A stretch of DNA of 64,000 bases from Argopecten irradians (Eukaryota; Mollusca; Bivalvia; Pectinida; Pectinidae). The notes under the pieces were generated by a model. The model saw only the letters and a list, made by a program, of their open reading frames with translations, was not told the origin of the DNA and did no database searches. The stretch spans positions 40,569,338-40,633,337 of the forward strand of contig NC_091134.1 of assembly GCF_041381155.1 (NCBI RefSeq), read 5' to 3'. Positions 39,553 to 53,400 of the stretch are shown here, in pieces (the first letter of the stretch is position 1; each line of letters opens with the position of its first letter). The position numbers and the translations under genes were made by a program.

Positions 39553-42500
39553 TGAGTCTTTGTGGGAACTGTTTCATTGTATGGCATGAGATCTAGATGT
39601 TTCTGTATATTCCTTAATTGATATGTTTTGTGATAATTCCGTAAAGGACGTACTTGTCGTAGTTTTGTTCACATCAATTTCTGAAACCAGTAAAATATTT
39701 GATGTGGACTACCTGGTGCTTTTTGTTTGCAATATTATAAAAGAAGAAAAAAATAGGCTTTAGGTAACGTTCGGAGGCGGATGCTGATTGTTAAAACTTG
39801 ATGTTATGTAGTTGTGTGTTTGTGTTTAACCCTCCTTTGTCTTGTATAAACATCTTTTAATGAAACTTTCCATTTGGTGGCACATTTTGTGAAAATATAG
39901 TTATAAAATATTTACCTGTAGCTATTTGCTCAACATTTCTTATCCTTAATTCTTTTTTAAATACAGAAATACTAAAAGCATAGTGGCTAAAATTAACTCA
40001 GGAAATCAAGTGAACGTTTGTATTATTATATGAAGAATGTTATTTTTAATCATTTTTTTCCCCTCACACCATCCAATGCTTATACAATTTATATAAATGC
40101 ACAACTCCTAGAGATTAGGTGAAGATAGAATATTTAGTGATTTGATACAATAATTCATCATATAGGGTATTGAAGGAAACAAAAAATGATTTATCATAAC
40201 TTTTTATCATGCGGAGAAACAAAAATCATCCTTTTAGATGTGATAAGGGCCATGTATGTATAGATTAACGATTTATAATGATTGTAGTCTTAAAGAAAAT
40301 AGTGCATCTTGTTGGTGTTGTAGACAATGTTTACCATGTGGTCTAAGCTTAAGTCACAAGTTTTCATCCTGCGCACATACATCATTCTCAACATATAAGT
40401 GATTTAGTATTCATGTTGTACATACAGAAGTAAACCAATGATGTATTTGTTAATGTTGGAAATGTTGACAAACTTCCTTGAAAGTGACATATCAGTGATT
40501 TGTGTATTGAATATTCGTTTTATGTATGAAATGATCATTATGATAATTATATTTTTCATGTGTTAGATTTTGATCATTTTTTGAGTTTTATACAAATCTG
40601 AACTGATAATATGTACATCTTTACCACAGCTTAATTAAACCTCAGTTATAAATCAAGTAGTATACAAGCATCATGCAAGAGAGTAAAATCATATATACAC
40701 CCGGTATTAAAAAATGGTGCTTGTCACAGTATAGCTCACCAAGTCAAAACTCATTTTCCATCACTGCCAATTAAACTAAGGCCAAGTAATATACGGAGAA
40801 AGGATCACATGATGAATAGACAAATTTGTACAGTTTTATTTTAGATGTTATAACAATATATATAGGTAGGAATATATGAGTATAAGCCAAGTAAGACAGA
40901 AGTGTGCTGCAGGAATTAAAATTAACATCTTTTCAAGAATCATGATTTAAAATTTTGTGACATAAAGTAATTGTGTTTCAATTAAGATGATATATTTATA
41001 GATGAACTGAATACTGATACATTGAAATGTTTTGGTTTGTTTACATTTTAGATAGAAGTTACAAAGTTTGGTAGGTCGGCAAACCCATGCAGCTTAAAAT
41101 GATAGGTTTCCTACAAATGACAATGCCTCGAGAGTTTGGAAATGAAGATGACGAAATACTATTAAAAATAGGAAAATCAGTAGGGTTTTGGTTTATGATC
41201 TTGTAAACACATTTTAAGAGGATGTACATTAACAAAAGATAAGGATAAAACTAAGAATGTTTAATTTTGGTAATTTAGTTATAAGCAATTTCAGAGTGAA
41301 TATGTTTTGTTATCTAAACAGTGGAGATATTTATTTGATTCTGAAACAATTATGTTTACACTGGAGTGAACTTGTCAAGTTTGTTGGTTTGCTTTCTGTG
41401 AATCTTGAAGAGTGCTGTATTATAAAAGTTGCTGGAAATGCATGCTTGATGTTAGGTTTGGGTGGACTTGAACCGTGCTGTCATATGATACTGGTGTGCT
41501 CAGATTTTAAAGCTTCAAATTATGGTTAAGATTGGAATTATTTTTTGAAAAAGGTTTTCACTGTTCTGCGAGAATAGTGTTGGTGTTGCTTGGATTGAGT
41601 TGTTGATGAATGATAGAGAACATCAGAGAAATTTGTTTATTTTCTTTTTTTCATTTAAGTTCCAAAATTCAAGAACTCCCATTTTTTTCTGTTATTTTTT
41701 TTCCTCAGATTTAAATGCCTTGCTGTCATGTTAATTCTTGATCTTTTAATCACTTGCATTTCTTCATATTTTCCTCAACTTTTTTCTATATCTTGAAGAA
41801 GACCACTGTAAGACAACTCAAGAGAAAATCAAAAGTTTTAATTTTTATTGTCACAAATACTCAATTTTTAATTTTTATTGTCACAAATACTCAATGTACA
41901 TACCAGTATGTTAAAAGACTCATACAAGTTTACCTAAAATTATATCCCATATTTGTCAGCAGTTTTGTTAAGCCTTCTTCTGATTATTCTCCAAACAACT
42001 CTGTTTTCTCACACTTCTCCCATACTTGTTTATATAGTCTTGATTGTTTTGAATAAGGCTATTTTGTTCTTGCATGTACATATGTGTTTGTGTACTATTC
42101 TATTTTCTTGTAAACAAAGATAATTAATATATGCTGAAAACATTACGTCATCATATTTTAAATGGATGGTGATACACATTATATTGTGAAGCATATTTTT
42201 CATCCAGTTTTTCTTTTTCTAAGAAAATCTGTTACCTTCTCTTTATCTTACTTTATGTTATTCACAGTGCAACTACTCGAAGCATCAGTAAAAACTCATT
42301 AGTTATATTTGTTTCTAATGGAATGAAAACGGATGTGTGGAAACTATTCACTCAATATAGAGAATGGAGAATCAATTTACCAGGTATGAGGCAAGACTGG
42401 ATATTCTTAGTGTAAAGGGATTACACCAAAGCTATCAGTATATATGGCTATATTGTTTCATGATTTCTTCTGTGATTTTTTAGTTGATCATATTATTATA

Positions 42501-44094
42501 ACTTAGAATTGTTTGAAGTTGAGTTAATCTAATATATGATAATACTATTTTGTTCTGTTAACAGTTAGTTTAACAATTCATTACATGATTGGAATATCCC
42601 AGGTATGAATATATGATTTGTACAAGGACCTATATGGAAAAGAATTTGATTATTTCATTAATGCTTCATCCTAATATACAAATTCATATCTAGGATATGC
42701 CAGTGGGAGTTTTTGTTTACACCACCAGTAAAACATCCAAGTGAGAATTTATTTATATAGAGTGATATAACTTTAAAACCGTGCAATTTAAGAGACACTT
42801 CACCTTCTTGTCGCAGCCCTTGTGTTACTTTATTAAAGGGTTATTTTGAAGGTTAAGAATTCACATAAGTAATGCAAAAGAATGATTTCTTAAGTTTGTT
42901 TTTGTTTTAAATACTAGATAGTTTATTGTTGCATGCTTTATATCCAACAAAATAATGGGAGATGCTCTGTAACTATATTTACTCATATAGAATTAATATT
43001 CATTTCTTTGTCGACAACATTTTTTTTTTACAAAAACTGTTAAAAATTGACCTTAATTTCAATGAAGTATGTAATTTTTGTAATGAATTATCCCCCTTGA
43101 TCTGCTGCCGTGAATCATTTGTCATGCATTATCTCCCTTTGTTTGTTGGTCCAGTTGCCAGGTCTGTAGCATGTGGTGCATTGTATTATAGTCGGATCAT
43201 GTTGATTATTAAAGTTGTCTACTTTGATTTATATCATACTTTGTTGATGTAGTATTTCAGAGGAATAGTGACAAAGTGTGTCAATTTTCATTTAAGATTT
43301 TTTGTTATTCTTAAAAAGTTATTTATAAAATTTAATAAATATCTAGTAAAGAATGATTGTTTTGTGATTTGTTGCATGATGCCGAGAGAGAAAATTCATA
43401 TGACTGAGAACATAGGATCTAAAGTCATGTTGCTTTGTGGCTTACACGTATCCATCATAACTCCCATCTTAAAAGTCAAAAGGACCCTTACATATTATTT
43501 GGGTTTCTGGACATGCATGTACATTGTGTACAGTCAAACCTCACAAGACAATGGGACCCTGGCAACACTTTGAATCATCTAAGGATTCAAGATCATACAA
43601 TGTAAGGTGAAAGTCAGGACCAACAAAATACTTAGAATCAAAGAGGATCTTTCAGTTTGAATTAACAAGGTTTAATTGTATTGACAGATTGCCTGGCAGT
43701 ATGCAGTCATGCCACGTGCTCACTAATACATGTGTATGTACCTATTCAATGTCATATCATACATAATACAAAATGCAAGCTTTCTTGTGGTACCAGGGCT
43801 GTTTGATTGGCAGCTGGCAATATGTACTCTTACAATTGCTCTGTTAAGAATTATTTTGCGTTGATCCATTAGGTTGTAGAAAAGAAAGAAAGAAAGTAAA
43901 AATAAAGAATCATGTCGATGATGATTTAATGAAAATAAAATTGTACATGATATTGTGGCTGAATGAAGAGAAATGGTCGATTACATGATTCACTTTATAC
44001 AATACAGTATTCAATAAAACAATCATCATCAAAAAGGATGGTTCCAGGAAAGAACATCCTTATTAGCAACCATTATCCTTAAGTTATCATATAC
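39553..44094. other. Intergenic region between convergent genes
   Basis: About 4.5 kb between the presumed 3' ends of MPHOSPH8 (+) and SF3A3 (-). It is AT-rich with a 30-bp two-copy repeat at 41841-41896 (ATTTTTATTGTCACAAATAC). One splice-bounded open segment at 42268-42383 is listed separately. No other gene is recognised. Confidence 0.45.
42268..42383 (+). other. Weak candidate exon
   Basis: A 116-nt segment preceded by TTATTCACAG and followed by CAG|GTATGAG. It is open throughout in one frame (peptide includes KNSLVIFVSNGMKTDVWKLF). I do not recognise the peptide and see no partner exon, so it could easily be chance. Confidence 0.15.
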
Positions 44095-44100
44095 TTTATT
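44095..44100 (-). terminator. Candidate poly(A) signal, SF3A3
   Basis: TTTATT on the plus strand, i.e. AATAAA on the SF3A3 strand, about 330 bp past its stop codon. Confidence 0.3.
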
Positions 44101-44426
44101 TCAATCAGAAGGGAAACATTCTTTTAACAATACATGTACTACTTATGAGTAGAAACTAAAAGGCGACAGGCAACACTTTCTGTTTTGATGGGTATCCAAC
44201 CCCCTCTCCAATCTTTTCTGTAAAGCAGCAGATCCAAGGGCTGTTCCCCTGTATCTGTAACACTTCAATCAACTGACATGTCTGCTGCTTTATAGATGCA
44301 CTAATATTGCGTCGTTTCTGGATTGTTGCATGATATTGAAGATTTGTCCTTATCAATGACAGTTGTAGTGTTGACCGCTACACTTTAATAATGTTTATAA
44401 ACAGCTGCCACACTATCTCCACAAAA

Positions 44427-47400
44427 CTATAATAACCCTTGTCTCTTTAGATCCTCATACGTCTTCTTGTTAAATACATTGCCACTTGTATCTTCATATT
44501 CTTCCTGTAAATGAATTCCAGAATGTAACATCAATTCAGATGATATCTATATGCATGGACAATCGATTCTTTCTACAGATTAAGGAATGTCCAACTAAAA
44601 TTGCTGAGTACTGGTAAGCAGTAATAATTTGGACAAACTGTTATCATGGTCTCATGATAGGATAGCAAACAAAGGACAAGTGTCATCAATCATGCTAAGC
44701 TTGTATGCTAAAGCAGTCATAAAATGGTTCATACTTAAAATTTATCTTTCAGAGTTTTCTCATTCTTTTCAAAAGTCTTGAGAGACTTTAAATGCCACTA
44801 CATGATAGAGTACCAAAATTCATATGAGTGATATCACAACACATTGGATCAATCGGCAATGGATAACTTAATTATAAGATGATTTATCGTACTTGTTTAC
44901 GAATTACAAATTACTTCTAACATATTTCCCAGAATCATACCTCTGTTTCTGACTTCCATCTGTCTGTTTCTTTAGTAGACTTGATTTTTGACCACACTGA
45001 AAAATAGAATTTCAAAATTGAAATCAAATATAGAAAATAATGACATGAATTAAAGCTATATACAATATAATTTAAAAATATCTATTAAAACTAACATTTC
45101 TAATGCCAATGAACTTCACAGAAATATATCGATGGAGGGGAGATAACTCAAAGCTGTCAAAATCAAATCATCATGTACTTCATTTACTTTTTAAGCTTTT
45201 TTTTTTACATTCTTTTAACAGCCAGGGTAATTGAAGGACATGCCAGCTGCCATAGTATTCAGAAAGAAAAGAAACTACACAAATATGTGGCCACATAATA
45301 CATATACTATCTGGCAACTGTCCAATTTGAAATCCAGAGGTGGAGAGCATGGGGTTGAAACACACTAACCACTAGGCATTTTTGGCCCCTGCTAGGATAT
45401 TCCTAGATTGTGAACTTATAATACCAAACAGACTTATGAATAAAGTTTTAACACTATCAATGTTGTAACTTACATGCTAAGGCATCCTCTATCAGTGTGA
45501 CATTGGCAAAATGAGCAGTGTTTGGTATTCCTAGACACCGCATCCCGTGAGCATGTCGCCATTCCTAGTTATCAATGAAAAAAAAATTTTAAAAAAATAA
45601 AAACCATTTATAGGATTATTTCACGGTCATGATGATGATATTTCACCAAATGTGTGATATAAGAAACTTATAAATTTCATTCAATAATTCATATGCTACT
45701 AGTCTTAATAATCAGTTAATTATTTTAATTATATTAATAATATTTCAAAATAATAGACATTAACTTTCTTAAAAGTCCAAATTTTCATATGACAGGAGTA
45801 AAAAAAATATTGATTTTATCATAATATCAAAGAGATTTTCAAAACCAGAATGTATAATAAATATGACAGAAAGGCTTAATATCTAATTGAGACCATTAGC
45901 ATAAATGGTAGTACTGGTCGAACCCATAAATCTTTCAAACAAAAGTGCTCAATAATACCTACAGCGAAATGTCTCTGGAATGCCTTTGGTCCCTTGTAGG
46001 TGAAGTTTCCACAAATCTCACACGTATAACTGATGTTCAGGCCATGTAACTTATACAACCAGTACGGGATGGGCTGTGGAATAAAATTGTGGAGGCAATA
46101 CAGATTATACATTAGAGATTCATTTCAATTATCTTTAAAAGAGACTACAATCCTACTGCATCAAATTAAATAGGTAGTATAAGATTTGTTTGCAATAATT
46201 TCAAGTCATAAATATAATTCTATTCTGTTATAAGTGCAGTACAACATTCTCAAATTCTGCATGACAAAGATACCTTTTTGTTTAATATATATTCATTTTT
46301 TAAATGAAAACACTGACCTTTCCGTCCCAGCCAAGTGGTAGATTTTTTGGGTTGTATGGCACATCGTCATCATCGTTGTCCGAGTCTGACTCTGCGTACT
46401 GTTCGTCATCAGATTCCTCTCTCTCCTCGCCCGTTCGTGCCTGTTTCCTCTGAACATTATCACGAGTTGATGACCTCTGTTCACTTAATACTTCTGCAAA
46501 TCTGTACACCTGAGCCTCCAGATTTCCAATCTCTCTCTGTCGCTCGGTATCTCTACAACACAGAGTTGTACACAAAGTTAATAAAAGGTAAGAAAATCCT
46601 TCATCAATTAAAGGAATAACGTTATCATGTTTTAACTGAGATATTCTCTAAGATAAGTTTACTACATCTCCAACACAAAAAAATATTGCTGTGGTTTCCA
46701 TAAATAAATTATTGGGGTGCATCAGTGAAACTTATATTGAAATGTAAATAAAAGCACACCTGATGAGCAAGTAGCATTCTGATATGAATTTCAAAGTTAA
46801 GTAATTGAAAGGAAATTACTGTTCAAATGAGACTATCTGACTATCTTGAGAATAAATTTGAAATTTTTAAAATTGAATTACACATACAGTTAAACCTTAA
46901 AACTTCAAAATATCCAAGTATCTATTATTAATTGAGTATGAGCTATAGAATCAGGATCTTTATTGAGCTGAATTTGGGCTTGAGATAATGTGGTTCAACA
47001 TTGGTACCTGATATATGAACCATTTAATTTAGGTCAGTTTGAGATCAACTCAGAAAGTAAGCTTCAGTAGCTACCGGTATGTACGTTCCAGTAAAGCTTG
47101 AGATTCAGACAAAAACAGAGAAACTGCTTAAACTGAGATCGGATTATCAACTACCATGTATCTGTAATGTGATATGTCAGGCACTACAAATAAATCTTAT
47201 AAAAATTATTTTAAGAAATTCTTACCGACTTTTGCCTGCTCGACCAGGTTTTGACTTGGCAAACAAAGCTGGATCCAGATCCTCCAAATTCTTGCCTTTT
47301 GTGCTGAATAATCTGATTGCTCTTTCTTCTAAGGTGCTACAAAAGTCAGAAGATTATCAGTAAATTATGCAATGGGGAAGCGTAAAATAGGTTTCTGGGA

Positions 47401-50400
47401 TGTATTAATTAACATGTTTCTCGATCATACTGTATAGCTGGCCAGAAAATTAAATTTCAGCCGTTTACTTTTGTGATCTGGCTTGTAGGATCTATAAGAC
47501 ATTTTTCAACATTTTGTCAATTGAGGATCAAATTTTGAAGACCATTCATGAAGTAATGTTCTGCAAATCACGCAGATATCAACCCTACGGAAATAACTAG
47601 CTACATACTCGCTATTGAGAAATGGGTTCCAGGAATATATTGATCAATGAATTCCATAGTGTAATCGATCAAAGGGTTTTTTTGCCATATCAAAATGGGA
47701 AGGATAACCCTACGGAAATAACTAGCTACATACTCGCTATTGAGAAATGGGTTCCAGGAATATATTGATCAATGAATTCCATAGTGTAATCGATCAAAGG
47801 GTTTTTTTGCCATATCAAAATGGGAAGGATAATTTTAAGGATACCAGAGTATCTGCTATGACATATAGAAATACTTTACCCGCCACACTTGACACCCAAT
47901 GCCATAAGGGCACTCTTTAATCTGTCCAATCCAAGGGAAGCCAATTCCTTCAAAGGCAAAAAATTTAAACATTAATAAAGGTTTTATGATTCCTTATATC
48001 CATGAATTTGTCAAAATCAACTTGTTTAGAAACCTGGTAATCGAGGGAGAAAGCTGTCTCATAACTTGGACAAAGAAAAAAATAAATTGATTTGGAATAT
48101 AAATTAGAAGTCAGATTATATATACATTATTTTTCAGTGTCTTTTTTTATAAATAATCTTAATTTTCTGAATATAGTTTTTTTTTTTACATTGCATGTTT
48201 CTTTGAATAAGAATTCCTATTAAGGCAGTCATGTAAGATGCTTTAATCAAATAAATGATACACATTACCAATAAATACTGAAAGGTCTTAACTCATGGTC
48301 TGGCTCAAACTATTTGATATCATGTTAAACTCAGATAAAACAGAGTCCTACCCACCTCCCAGGAAGAGAAAGCTGACAGATCTAAATGAGCACCAGTGTG
48401 GGCTAATGCACCGGTCGCTTCTTTCTGTAAAGGGAGACAACTTATTATAATCCAGCAACCACTACTACATTACATGTATGTACAAGTATTTACATTTAGT
48501 CATAACATACAAATATTAATTATGGTATAAATCAATAGCACCTTTGTGTGATGTGTGTTTTGAGAGACAACTTTACATGGTACAGTAGTTTAATTATATA
48601 TATAATATTTATATATATATGTACAATGAAGTTTTTACCAGAACATTAAAATTATCAAAGTTCAGAAATAATGGACAAAGACTGACAAGTCTGAACCTGA
48701 AAATTGTTTTATAGCAAATTGAATATAAAACTTACGGGCCAGCCTGGAAATGAGCCATCAGTCCACTGTGCTTCAAACTCTAGCTTCACATTGTCCATCT
48801 CCTGTAGATTGAATCATAATATGGAATCAACACAAAAGAGGTGAAACATGTGTATACTATCTGTCCACCATCTTCCCATTTTTTTTTTGTACATAAAAAC
48901 ATCAATAAAATCATATAAATTATGGATGCTCATTGGGAAATCTGTGATAAGTTAAATATTATTTACATAGAAAGGTCCCAGTTGTAATTTATAGGATTAC
49001 AATACTTGACATACATCACCAATATCCAGTAATGGCCGGACTCTTTGCGTGTATCCTTCCAAGTATTCCAACAGGAACAGCAAGTATCTACAATAAACAA
49101 AACAAATATTCTAGCATAGGTTTAACTTCCCCCCAAAGCTGAGTGATTCACATATCATTACATATTGCACTAAGCCACTGAGATAAAACATTTTATCACA
49201 TACCTGTTGAATCTGGTTATAGTAATACAAGCAAATTTCAGACCATGAAATACATTGTTTTGTATTGCACATGTACAATACGGAATGTTGTATTCACCTA
49301 CTAGCCGGAACTACTTTTTAGGGGAATTCCCTTGTATTGCATTGGTTTATTTTGGGAAGAAAAAAAGTTTGCTACTTAATAAATTGTAAATTTTATTTTT
49401 GTACTTTATTTAAAATATAAATTAATAAAAATAATGTTGTGGACTTAGAATAGTTCTGGGTAGAATTTAAATTTGGAATATTAATAGGAGGATGTTGGCA
49501 GCAAATAACAACAAGTTGTCATCTGCTTACACCTTGTTATCAGAGCCGGTGTTGGCTTTGTTTATAATGGCATTTGTTGGGGATTTCGACATTTTACATG
49601 ATTTACTGATGGATCCAGAGACAGATGATGAATCAAGCATTCCTCAAGTTGAAGGTAACGAAACATCGAAGTCTGGAAATGAAATTAGATCTAGTTCATC
49701 ATCCTCGACCATCGCGTCTTGTGCTCCCCCTCCTCCAGACCCCTCCCCCGATACCCATGGCCATGTTTCATCTGATTTAGACGACGCCAATGACCTTATT
49801 CCATCCAATATTTACACTTCCGGTGTCTCAGATCTGAGAAATTACATCATGAGTAAAAGAAATGAAAACACTGTTAAGAAAACTGAGGGATGCATTAAAA
49901 GATTCAAAGACTGGATCCAAGCTCCTCCTAGGTCCGACCCCAGGGAAGTTCTTCAGATTCTGCCATTTGAACTAGATACATACATTGGTGGGTTTTTGCT
50001 GTCCCTTCAGAAGAATGATGGTTCTAATTATGAGCCTGATACTCTTACCAGCTTTCACAGGGGTATCGACCGCTATCTGAGAGAAAATGGTTATAGTTTC
50101 AACATTTTAACCTCAGATTTATTTGCCACGAGTCGTCAGGTACTTCAGTCTCGGCGTAAAGAGTTGAAACAGAAAGGACTTGGGAATCGTCCCAATAAAG
50201 CTCAGCCTGTCTCAGACAACGAGGAGGAAATGTTGTGGGAATGTGGTCAGCTGGGTCATGACAACCCACATGCTTTGCTAAACACCGTCTGGTTCAATAA
50301 CACTAAACTTTTGGGGTTCAGGGGGTGTGATGAAAACAGACAATTAAAATGGGGAGATATAGAATTGAAGCAGGATGAAACTGGATCAGAATACCTAGAA

Positions 50401-53400
50401 TTTAACGAAAGAACAACAAAAACAAGAGGGGGAAACAGTACTCACATGAGATCGTTTAATCCGAAACAGTTTGGAAATCCTGAAAATAAATCGCGATGTC
50501 CCGATCGAGGCCTACAAACTGTACGCAAAGCATCGACCTCAGGCGATGAATACACCGGAATCTCCATTTTACGTTGCTGTTAATCAAAACAACAGTGGTC
50601 AGAAGTGGTTCAAAAATCAACCCGTCGGAAGAAACAAACTTGGTGTAATGATGAAAACAATGGCAAGTAATGCTGGTTTAACTGGTAAGAAAACAAACCA
50701 ATCCTTGAGAAAGACTCTGTGTACAAAACTCCTTCATTCAGGTGTTGCTCCTACGACAATTATGCAGTTATCTGGTCACAAAAACGTAAATGTAACTTCC
50801 ACAGTATCACACAGGCCTATGACCATGACGGAAACACCACACAGGAAGAGTTTACCAGATGTCACCACGTGTTGTGAGAAAGACGTAAGCCTACAAAATC
50901 TTGCGACGGGAATGTTTTCTGGTGCAAATATCAGTGGTGGAACTTTCAATATCTCATTCCAAATATCATCCCAGTCAAAAAATACAACATCTCATAACAC
51001 TTCACCTCCTCGCAAGTACAAACGTATAGCTCAGCTACCGGACTCCGATTCTGACTGAAGTTAAGCCGTGGGAAATTTTGAGTGTGTGACCGATGTCGGT
51101 GACGTCACGATCAGACCACGATATCGCGATATTGTGTTTTTTTTATCTTATTTTACAAGTAATTGTTGTAAATCTTAACGAGAAGTTATTGTCATATATA
51201 AAAATCAAAACCTGTATCTTACTTGTTGAGTTATAATTTCCTGACTCAATTCGAAAAACGAGATAGTTTGCAAAATCTACACTTTGTAGCATTTTCTCTC
51301 CTCTCTCTGACAAGCAAGGCAGTGGCTTGTACCGAAACTGGTTCAGACCGGTTTTTGAAAGACAAAGCGAACTGAACATTTAGATTTTTGTTAATCATCT
51401 CAAAGTCAATAAAACGATCTACATCAAATAGGGAAGGTATGTGATAAAAGCAAGACCACACACTTGTGTTTTTCTAACGAATCAGAAAGCACTCATTTAT
51501 TGCGCGAACGTATATATTCACTCGTGCGCTCCACGCACTTGTGAATATATTCGTCCGCACAATGAACTCGTGCTTTCTGATTCGTTAGAAAAACACTAAG
51601 CCACTGAGATAAAACATTATATTGCATGCTTGTGCTAGTATCCTGTTTTTGTTCTGAAGAAGCCCATACTAGGATCAAAACTAGTAACAAATACACTAAA
51701 GGTCCAATGGTGGTCCCTTCTGCCAATTTTTAATTGATCCTGCACCTTTGATAACCTGCTTTTTGTTATTCCTATCAATAAAATATGTTGGATGCATGCT
51801 CATTTTTACTACCAAAATGTAAAACAATGCTTTTTAAAGAGGCAGTTTTAATTTCATTTGACCATCTATGAATCAAGAAAAGATAATATCCTGATACTCC
51901 AGCATTGTGATTTATCAAGCTCAGACAAAATCTATTGACTTCGCTTCTTAAATAAAACATCATATCTATCAGAAAGAGTTATCAAATATACTTTAATAAT
52001 TAAAATGGTTATTTGAAGAGCATAATAACATCAAAATCTCCTACTCCTACAGTAACAGATGTATGACGTGTATAATAATTAAGTTCCAATCAAATTTACT
52101 CAAGAGTTATATCAATGGACGACACACCTGTTTTGATGATAAATAATATTATCTAAGAATTCTATTTAGGCTACATGTACGTATACATGTTACCAATATT
52201 TTAGGCTAATTCAATATTGTGACAGAACACGTAATCCTTACTCTTTGTATGCTGCATTCTTCTTATCTTTTGGAATTTCAAACAGCTGGTCAAATGTTGA
52301 CATGTAAGTCAGGTAATCTACCTTCTGTAAGAACAAGAGAAAAATATGTATCTATCAGTTAATGGCAGTATCAACAATATTTAACACGAATCCTAGACAT
52401 ATTCTACTCTTTAGTAAAGTCAACCATTCTTTTGATGACCCCACATGTACAATGGGAAGGGAGTGACATGGGTAACAGTCAATACTATAAGCCCCTCCTC
52501 CCCTTCCTCTATTTTATTGTGGAAGAACAAAATCTCTACCAGAAATCCTGCATTTATACACTTTATAAACTTAACATATTTTACATTGATTGCAAAACAA
52601 GTTATACAACTTATACAAATCACTTTCCATGGCCCAGATGAAAGCGTGAAGGGTCTTAGAAATGGAGGAAATTGGAGTGCCCAGAGAAAACCCATGTGAT
52701 CGGGTAGGTGACCCCTGACCTTTTAACATCCATGCCGAGGATAAAACCCCAGCCAACTAGGTGAAAGGTAAGTGGCTTAACCACTACACCACCTGATCAC
52801 CCTAATCCTGCCAGTAACTAATTCACTCTAACAAAACCAAAGAAGTGGTTTGGGTTTGGTTTTTATCACCCTATTATAACAAGGGTTAGGGTTACAACAA
52901 GAGTCATTTAAGGACAAGTTAAGTTTAAGTGACGATTTAAAAATCCCAATATTTCAGAGGAATATCATCAACCTACAACGAGTACCTGGCAACTGCCACA
53001 TAACTTAAGGGTTTCAAATTTGCAACCAAGAGGTGGAGGGTTAGTGGCAGTATATCAAACACTGCATCAAGGAGGTGTAATATAATTTGTATGCCAAAGT
53101 GTTTACAATGAGAGAATTTTCTCAACTTATTTTGTCACTTTTTCTGACTATCTCAACTCAGATCAATCTTAATGATTCATTTCATATAAATCTACATTAT
53201 CAACTTAATGTTTCATTCACCGACTCTACAAACCTCGATTCCTTTCAGATTGATGTATTTCTCATAACACTCATGCAGATCAAGATATTTTCCATAACCT
53301 TCTTCATCAGCAAATTCAGCTAAGTCTGCAATCAATTGAAAAATAAATCAACACTTTAGGACTTACCAACTTACAAATTAACATTTCTACATCTGATATA

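Larger units (their letters stand above)
49169..51620 (+). mobile_element. Crypton-like element flanked by 25-bp direct repeats
   Basis: The intron between SF3A3 exons 7 and 8 contains a tyrosine-recombinase relic (49492-51058, + strand). An identical 25-bp word (starting CACTAAGCCACTGAGATAAA) occurs at 49169-49193 and 51592-51616, bracketing the relic and a 131-bp fold-back sequence. Cryptons move as circular DNA by tyrosine recombinase and classically leave only very short direct repeats. The long repeats are therefore unusual and the true borders uncertain. Orientation is antisense to SF3A3. Confidence 0.6.
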
